Assembly: GCF_001949145.1 (NCBI RefSeq)
Contig: NW_019091375.1
Coordinates: forward strand, 2,393,983-2,453,982
Source: Acanthaster planci
Taxonomy: Eukaryota; Echinodermata; Asteroidea; Valvatida; Acanthasteridae
Length of the DNA: 60,000 bases
Reading direction: 5' to 3'
Part shown: positions 47,901 to 56,900 of the stretch, one piece after another
Layout: every line of letters begins with the position of its first letter
How positions within the stretch are numbered: the first letter of the stretch is position 1
The notes under the pieces: generated by a model
Told to the model about the DNA's origin: nothing
The model's database searches: none
What the model saw: the letters and a program-made list of their open reading frames with translations, nothing else
Translations under genes and position numbers: made by a program

Positions 47901-50900
47901 ACGTCAACATGCCAACTCGGTGCCGAGCTTGGCTATTGGTTTGCATATTTGACGTTGAGTTGCCGATGTTGCGCCGACGTTTAGCGTCCAGTATGCACTT
48001 TGACGTCAGCATGCCAACTCGGTGCCGCACTTGGCTATTGGTTTGCATATTTGACGTTGAGTTGCCGATGTTGCGCCGACGTTTAGTGTCCAGTATGCAC
48101 TTTGACGTTGGCATGGCAAGTGTATGCTAACGTTAGTGATTGGTTGTATGTTTGACGCTACGTTGTCGACGTTGCGCTGACGTAAGCATACAATATGCAC
48201 TTTGACGTCGGCATGCCAACTCCGAGATGTGCCAACGTTTGCTACTGATTTGCATAACTTCGAGGGTTTGCCGTCATGCTGATGTTGGTGAATTGTTGTA
48301 TATTTCACGAGGTTTTACATGCCAACGGCAAATACAATTCTATGATTTTGTGAGTTAAAAAAGAAAACAACTAGTTAACATGGCAAAAAAAATAAACATA
48401 CACTTTGAAGGAATGATTATGAAAACCTTTCGTAAGACTTAGAGTGCTTTAATTCGACATGAACAGTTGAGCAGCGATGTCAAGAGATGAAACTTGATTG
48501 TTTGTGAACTTTGAATGTACAATCATGGCACACATGACCCGCTAACAACTTGAGCAAGCAACAAATACTACACGACTCTATGGGGACGCATATGGTGTGC
48601 ATCAATCATGCCACCACTTAAGTGACCTAAGGGGTGACCCTGCATTCCAAAACAGTCTGCCTGTACTGAGTGGGACAATTTGAATTTTATAGCACAGAAC
48701 CGTTACAGTTCGAAAAACAATTGGTGAACTGTAGCCGTAGTCATGGTGTTTTGCAGAAAAATCCATCAATTCTGCTTTTTTGAGTGGAAAAGAAATTGCA
48801 GGAACATACTTACGTAACATACCTATTGTGGACATTCATTGTTTTTTTGCAACTCAGTAAACTGGGTGAAATACTCATTTCCCTTGAACGCGTGTATGAT
48901 TTCAGCTAGATTTTTGTAAAACGTTTCCTTCGCTGTTCCTCTTCCTTTTTTGACACATAACCTTAACCCCAAACGTGCCTCTAAACATCTTTTCAAGAAA
49001 AGGGCAAATGTCCTATGGCCGTGGGTAAGTCCAAAGAACGTCTTCCCTTCCTGCATCGTGTGGACATCTTTTGTTCACAAGTCCACACTCTCTATATATG
49101 AACAGCCAGCCATTTACTTTCCAACATCTGAAGCTGGTATATCTCTCAATATGAAGCACTCTGAATAAACCTCAGATATCAACCCTTAAAGAAGAATAAC
49201 AAGTAACTAATATTGATTTCAGTTTCCTACCTGATCCAACAAAATCACTGATATCCGGAGGCCTTGTGTAATCTGATAACAGATAAGATGCAAATTTTCA
49301 GTTCTGTTACAAACGGTTCGAATTTTTTTTCGAATTCGAATGAATTCAGCATCCGTGAAATAATAATGTGATTGGTTGTCACAAAATGAAGCTGTATCTG
49401 GACTGGAGGGTCTTAGTGAGTCACTACAAAGACTTAAAAGACTAGTGATAAAAGCTGAAGACTAAAGCTGAAACAGAAAAAACGTTACAGGGGGTCGACC
49501 TGACCTTCTGCCATTTTCTTGCATACGTATTGCTTGGCTTCCCTCGCTGCACACGCAACATCCACCCAGTTTGACGTCCTGGCAAAATCATTCAGCGTGA
49601 TCATGGTGCAACCTTCCAACATCCCACCGTTAGGGTTATTGTATTCGAAACGTTCATCCTCTTCCTCGTCCTCCTCCCTAGAAGACAAAAGAATCATTTT
49701 TCATTAGCGACTGGCATTTACAAAGACTCTGTCAAATATACACTGCACTTTGTGTGTCGATCCTAACGATAAGCACCAAAAGGTCAGATGGTGGGTTTTT
49801 CCATCAGCAGTCAAACGGACATCCACAAGCCTTTTAAACTTCTTTTTCTTCGGTCAAAATGGATTGGTTCCGACAATCTATGTGCCCTGAAACGGCTAAA
49901 ACCATTAGCCGGAGGGTTTCTACAAGGATTTTTTTTTCCTATTCACACCAAACCAGCTTGAGCATCGCCTTACATCATAAATACAATTATTAACCATGAA
50001 ACTTACGTGAAATCCAATGCCCAATCTGTGAAAGTCATTGGGCTTCTGTCTGACCACAAGAACACACCTTCGACTCTTCTATTAGTTAAACCTATAGAAA
50101 AATGACAATCACTCTTAGACGTAGTGCAAGGCAAGCAAACAGCCCGAAATTCGGGGCAACGAAATGCCCGTATGCCAATTTCCTTAAGAAAGCCTTGAGC
50201 TGTTCCTGGAAAAAAGGCGATTTCTACCAAAAATATTTATCTTAGGCTGTCAAAGACAACATAAAATAGTAGAACGTTTGCACAGCTACTTTCGGACAGA
50301 AAGTGCTTTATTAAGATTTCCAAGACTGTTGGTTCTTGGCACCCATCTTTTTTTTTCTGTAGCGGACCACCACCGCACCCATTTCCTTTAGATGACCTCG
50401 TAAATGAGTTTTTAGTAGAATGTTCTGATTGATCATCCCCAGAGGATGAAATGTTGCCAAGAAGGCATAAAACCCTAAAACGTATAATTGCTTCCAGTTC
50501 ATGTGTATGTAAACGTAGATCAAAACTGAACATTTAAGACAATGTGGAGGGCACTAGACAACGCAATTGAGGCAATTAAGGCACCCTATGATTCGGGCAT
50601 ACATGCCCTAAGATATGATTTAACAAGGAATTTGTAATATACAAATGATTGAATTGAAGTATGAGAGATGGTTACGATTTCCTTTCTTGGTGTACACTAT
50701 ATTTATTTAACATGTTTTCAGACCTTATCTTAAGGTTTGGAGTTGTCTCTTTGCATTTTGTGTGAAAAACGGCGCAAAATTATACCAAGCAAAACCTAAG
50801 CGAAATTTGCAAAAGGAAAAAAAAAACCTGAAATACACTTTACCTATGTAGGTGTTTTGAGATTCGGTGGTCCATACGGTTGTAAGCATAAAATGTATAT

Positions 50901-53900
50901 AGTCCGCTTCGTCCCTATCTTTAATACTGACCAAAGTCGCTTGTTGATCCTCACAAATGCTACTTGCGTCATCCCAACGGATCTGTTAGTGAGTAAACAA
51001 TTACAGAAAGAATAACCAGACGAATGTCTCTCATCATTTAACAGAAATGAATAATTATGTATCACCCTCTTTTTTTAGAAAACCTCAGTAATTACCCATC
51101 AAAGGCCTGTACATTTAACAATTAGAGATCGACACTGATCAAATTTGCCCAATATTAATAACAGATAAATAGATGCTAATCACGATACGTCACATATCAA
51201 CATTCGTCAATGTTATTCACAAAATGCATCACGGTCATCACAATGTATGAAACCTGACAGGTAGTGGTGTCAGACAGGTGCTGGCCAACGACACAAAAAA
51301 ACTAGCAGGCACTGCACACACTGAAAAGATGTCTTTTCTGTGTGTAAACTAACCCTTTGCCAAACTAAACGAGCACACACCACCTGTCCATGAGCGTGGT
51401 GGCATCACAGTCGAAGGTTCTAATTCCGAATTACACGGTGTGTCATCGCTAAAGTTCCTTTTCTAGGCCACGGAGCCAGTTTTTGTGTCTAGTTTTGTAT
51501 TAATTTTAAGTAGCGTTATTCAATTATTACGAGGGAAATTTCATTAAAAACAAAGCAACAAAACCAACGGCATTACCGTTCTCAAGAAACATGCATTAGA
51601 GTTTGTTTTTGTTTTTGGTTTTTTGGCTTTTTTATGTTGACTGTAGTGTTGTTCCCCGTTGACGTCTTTCATGAAACGCGCGTTGCACGCATGGGGCTAT
51701 TAGTTAAAAGTTACAGAAAAAGCCCCTAGCATAATTAAATTTATCCCAGCTGTTATAGACAAAGCAAAGCTCTGGGCCAAGGTGGAATCGTTCACATTTT
51801 ATGAATTATGGTACACCAAATCATGTGGGTTGGATGTAAACGGCTATATCACAACAAGCAGTTCAGATGTACAGTTGGGGCAAAATGTTTACACACACTT
51901 TGAAGAAAACAGCTTTCCTTAGTGTTTCGCAGTTCGAAATAGTTTTTATCAATTTTTGTATGATGTCAGACAAATTGTATCTCAAATTGTACTCATTCAA
52001 ATCAATATTCAGTATTTTCAATTGATTATACTCAGATATATTTATTATGGTAGTAAAATATTAATATTTCTAAAATTAATTTTGTGACAAATGCACAACT
52101 ATCTAATGCGGTTCAAAAGTACTTCAGAAAGTGGTCCATTGTGACTTTGAGGTGTGGCCAAAATACCGACAGTGGCACTAATTATTAGGGTTTGAGTATG
52201 TAGAGTTGTGATGTTTTAAGTATAAAATTAATATGAATAATATAGACCGTCTCAAGGTGTTTTTATTTGACACATACACCATGTATATCAAGTAGAGACC
52301 CTTCTTGTCTGTCATCATGAAAAGGAAAGTTGGTAAGAATGAGTGAGGTTGTAAATTTGAGGAAAACTAGTTTTGTTCTACCAGGTGCAACTTTTAAACC
52401 GAACTGTTAGTGTAGCTTGTGTATTCGTTGTTTAGATAAACGTTACTCTGTGTGTTCTTACCGACGATTTCTCTTTGGCAAATCGATAGCAGTGCTTATT
52501 GTAATAAAACCAGCCGTCTGCACAGTTGTCGCTGGTCACGGTGACCTCACGTCTTGGCTGATAATACAAGCCTTGGTACCTCGCCAGGAATCTGCCGGCC
52601 TCCTGCTCGTGGCCTTGGTAGAACTCAAGCGAGACATGGTTTCGTGGACTCCTGAGCGGCCCAGTCGGTGGACGTGAGTCGCAGAGACGACCCCCGATCT
52701 CATCGTCCTCGTTGTCGGACCATTGGAGCAGCTGCAAGTAGCCGGCAGTGCATTCGGACCGTGAGGCGCTGGTGATGTTTAGCAAGTCGAAGACCAACTC
52801 CACAAAGGTACCTGGAAGGGTGGTAATCGTCCACCTCCATTTCCCGATCCCTTGGTGAAGCTCAGGGTAACCTTTTGAAGCTACATAGGCACTGGAGTAG
52901 TTGCACTGTATTGAGCAGAACTGCCCAGAGTTGATGCAAACAAATTGCCCAACAGAACAACCTGGTGCATCTGTTGACGAAGAATTGGCTAGCAATGTAA
53001 ACGACAAATTCATATTTTGTATTTTTTTTCACAATGTTGTGAAACAATGATGCTTATTAGAACTTAGTATTCGCTGGCACTAGCAAAATCTTAGCTAAAA
53101 ATTAGACTAATATGTTTTCCACAAGGCGAAAATTCAATTTCTCTTTGAATGAAGTAATTCGTTCAAATGCACGCAATGTCGCCGCATGCTGTTAGATCCC
53201 CCATTAGTGAACACAACGACTTTTCTACCTGTCTAACAAATGTCTTTTTCTCTTTAGCAACATATTTTTATTTGTTCCACAATAAGTGTCAGCCTCCCCA
53301 ACGAGTAGAATTATTAAATCCTCTGTTTTAAAAAACGAACGGTACCTTTTTTCGTCAATTGGGATCAATTTGTCTAATTGTATAAAGAGCCGCTGTTGTG
53401 TCCAACTGGTAAATAATTCAACGCACTTGATCAACAACCCACCACTCAGAAAGCCAAAATAACTAGCTAAGGTGTTTTCAAGTGAAGATTAATGATAGTA
53501 GTGATTGACAATATTCTCTAACCAGACACATTATTCATTATAAACGTCTTATGCTTCGGACATTGGTCCTATGATACATTTTTTAAATGCAGAAATGAAG
53601 TAGCCGATCAGGCGCTCACCTACTGATTCGTAGTCGATCAAAAATCCAAACTGCTCCCCTAACCGTCCAGTCGTTAAAAAAATTGTGACTTCGTTTGAGT
53701 CAGCGATATACAGCGACGGTGTGTTATCCGTACTACTCTGAAGACTTCCGGGTGTGGAGTCTTTTACGATCGAGATACCGTGATCCGTGGTGTCCATGTC
53801 GCTCTCTTGAACATTTCCGTAGGAAACAGTGACTCTTCAAAGAAAGCAACAGAAGAAGGAACAAAGCTCATTAAAAAATCCCTAAAATCATCTTGAGCCT

Positions 53901-56900
53901 CAGAAAGGTTAGGGTGAAATTTGTTACATGCATTATCCAATGCACATCCTTTTTCTCCTCTTTACAAACCAAGCCTTAAAAATTCTGCAAACTTCTCAAT
54001 GTTTGTTTCAACAAAGAATCTCTCGGGCAATCTCGTGCGCAGAAAACGCTGGGACGCCGCATTTGTTTCCAGGCCCAGATGTGGGATTGCTGACTGGCTC
54101 TTGGAGAATTTGAACGAGTTTGCTACCTTTTATACACTTTGGATGGTAGGTCACGGTAGGACACCCAGTCAAATAGTTGCATTCAATTTTACCTAATCAC
54201 CTTGTCTGTTTCCCTTAACCTCAAATATGCACCACGTTTGGGGGATTCCCCTGCTGTTATTAGACGCCATGGTTCAAAGGTCAATTTTAACTCCCTTCGG
54301 CTTAACTCCTAAAGGTAGCAATAGCTCCTACTTAACTTAAATAACGTATTCGAACGAATCAATTCTGCAAGGCTGAAAACAAAAGAGTCTCTGGCCTAGT
54401 TGGAGCAGTCGGTTGTATTATGGGCATATCTGTAACCTCATTTTGTGGACACAATGCCAGTGTAATAGCTTGAACTGGTTTAAATGCAGCTTCCCTTGGC
54501 CAGTGGCGTAAATCAGTGCTGGTAGTTTTTTGGGGGGATGTGGAGTGATTAATTGTTTACCATGGAAATTCGAAAAGTGTGGGGGGGTCTAACCCGTATA
54601 AACTATATAGGGTTGATGTTCATGGTCAAGGTTGTATTATGAAGAATCGTGTATCAGAAAGACATATTTTTGGCTCTGTAATTTTCCCCCTTTTCAGTGA
54701 TATTTTAAACATTCTAGCCGTTGGGAAATCCGAAAAATATTTCACAATCCAAATAAAGTCTTTTGCTCATCACAAAAAGCGGGGTATTCAATAGTCCATC
54801 CCCCACCGCAAAAATGGGATGATTCCCCTCATCTCACCCCCCCCAATTTACACCCATACCCTTGACGCACAGTGAGCAAAGTGAAGCACTCAGGTAATTT
54901 GCATGTTGGTGTACCATAGAATTACTAACAATAAATACATGTTCAAATTTGATCCCAACAAAGTGACCCCTTTAATATCCCCGCCCATTGCTGAACAGTG
55001 CCAGACAGCCAGCAACCCCTGAGGGTATATAAAGGGGCACGGATTAGTTGTTTGTCTTTAGGGGTTGAAGTGGCACGGCACTAATTGCGAAACAAAAAGG
55101 GACCAAGCGTGTACGTACTTGAATAGGGCTCCCACACATTCTCAGACTTGGAGGTTATCTGGGTGAATCCCAGATTAACTTTGTCTGTGCAGGTTTAAAA
55201 AGGTTGGTTGAATGAGCCTTCGGCTGTATAACGCTTTCAACTAGTAACAAAAAGCCGCAGTCCATTGTCTTCCAGCCTTCTCTTTAATGCCTTGAGATCA
55301 TTCCTTTCTTGATGCCTCAAAAATTCATTGTGTCCCTCCAAAACAAGAGGAAAATTGCATAATTCTGGGCGTGCAAATACATTACTCGATCAAGGGTGTA
55401 TATTTGAACGATGGGAGATAAAGCTCATTTACAAACTTCACACCTTGCATTGTCGGAAAGGAGATTTGAACGGAGGGATAGTTTGACATATTTGCCTTTC
55501 TCCACACTGATTAACCATCTGCATCGTGTGTGCCCGTCGATGTTGGCGTTTAGGATATCCAGCGAGCCTGTCGCGTTTGTCAGAACCGACGGTGATGGAC
55601 CGCAATAAGGCATGCAGTTGGTACCACAACCTGCCAAGAAAATGAAACACTCAGGATAATGTACCTATATACTTCACGGTACTGGTGCCTTGCAGTATCA
55701 CCTGTTCGTTTGGTCGTGATTTAAGTCATTACTATTGTCTTCCAACTAAACAGACAGCAAAAATTGATTGATTCGAGTCGCAGAGCAAGGTTAGATTTGC
55801 GAGTTAAACCATGGAAAATAAATCATCAAGCAAGTATAAGGATGGTTTTACTATACCGTAAGATAAAGAACTCGGTGTATGTTTGATTTACACCTCGTCC
55901 ACAGATTTTGCAGATTCAAACTTTCAAAATCTGAAAAGAAAGGCTCCCTCAAATTCATGGGGACGAAAGAAACAATATAATGTCAGGCTGTGACTCCTAA
56001 AAATATTCTGTGGCCGTAGTTACAATTATTGAAACATTTGTTCTGGTAACGGCTCTTTTGAATAATTGCAAAACATTTCAACACATGAAGGTTTCAGCGT
56101 AGAAATAAACTCATGGGAGAACTAAGTGTTCCGTGGGTCTCATTAAGACACCAGTGGTCGGTCATTCCTGTTGTTGAATTACCTACATGCATTTACAATG
56201 TTGGTTTACGCTGGAGCGTTGCATTTCTGGTGATGCTAGGAGTAACTAAGGTTGTAAACACCCCCACCAACTTTGAATCTTTCCAAAGATTAATAGTGTA
56301 ATCTTTGAACGGTGGGGTTGCGTATTTTGGCAGACCTAGACAGCATTTCCTAAGGTGCTTCTTTCATTCCCAAAATAGTTCAAAGGCAATTCTGCATATT
56401 GGATAATAAGAAGAGTTTCTCAGCCTCTTCTGAAAGTTTAGGCTTTGGTTACGTTTATTACAATTCAAATATAGCCACTTCAGTGGAGTGTGAGCAGCTA
56501 GCAGCCCTAGTGGTGTAATCGTAAGCGACCCTCATGAAATCATGTCTTGAGATAAAATGATCGATGTCGTTATCTGAAAAGTTACCGACAGGAAAATAAA
56601 GATAGACGTTCCGACTCGCAAGTGTTCTATTTTTCGATCTGTGACCTGCTCTTTGAAAAAAAGCCGCAGGTTGCCAGAGTCACTTTGAGTTAAGGGCCTG
56701 GATATCAATCTTGAAACAACAGAAAGCAACAGTAACCCTCTATACGTGTATGTTTATTTTCATTAGGTTGCCATACTGGGAAATACATCAACGCGAAAAG
56801 CTCCGGTTGCTCTTTCTTGTGCACTCTAAAACAAAATTACTGCTAATACTGCTCTTTGACTCGTTTTCGCGGAGCAAGACGTACTTTTAAATTTTAAAGA

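Noticed and set aside
47717-48130. 34-residue repeat protein encoded by the minisatellite
   Set aside because: Both strands are open only because the period is a multiple of three; no splice context and the outer units decay.
56591-56700. Candidate minus-strand exon ([20 protein letters not shown]) between CUB 1 and CUB 2
   Set aside because: CUB 1 ends and CUB 2 begins in phase 1 and they join directly; this segment would need phase 2 in and phase 0 out.
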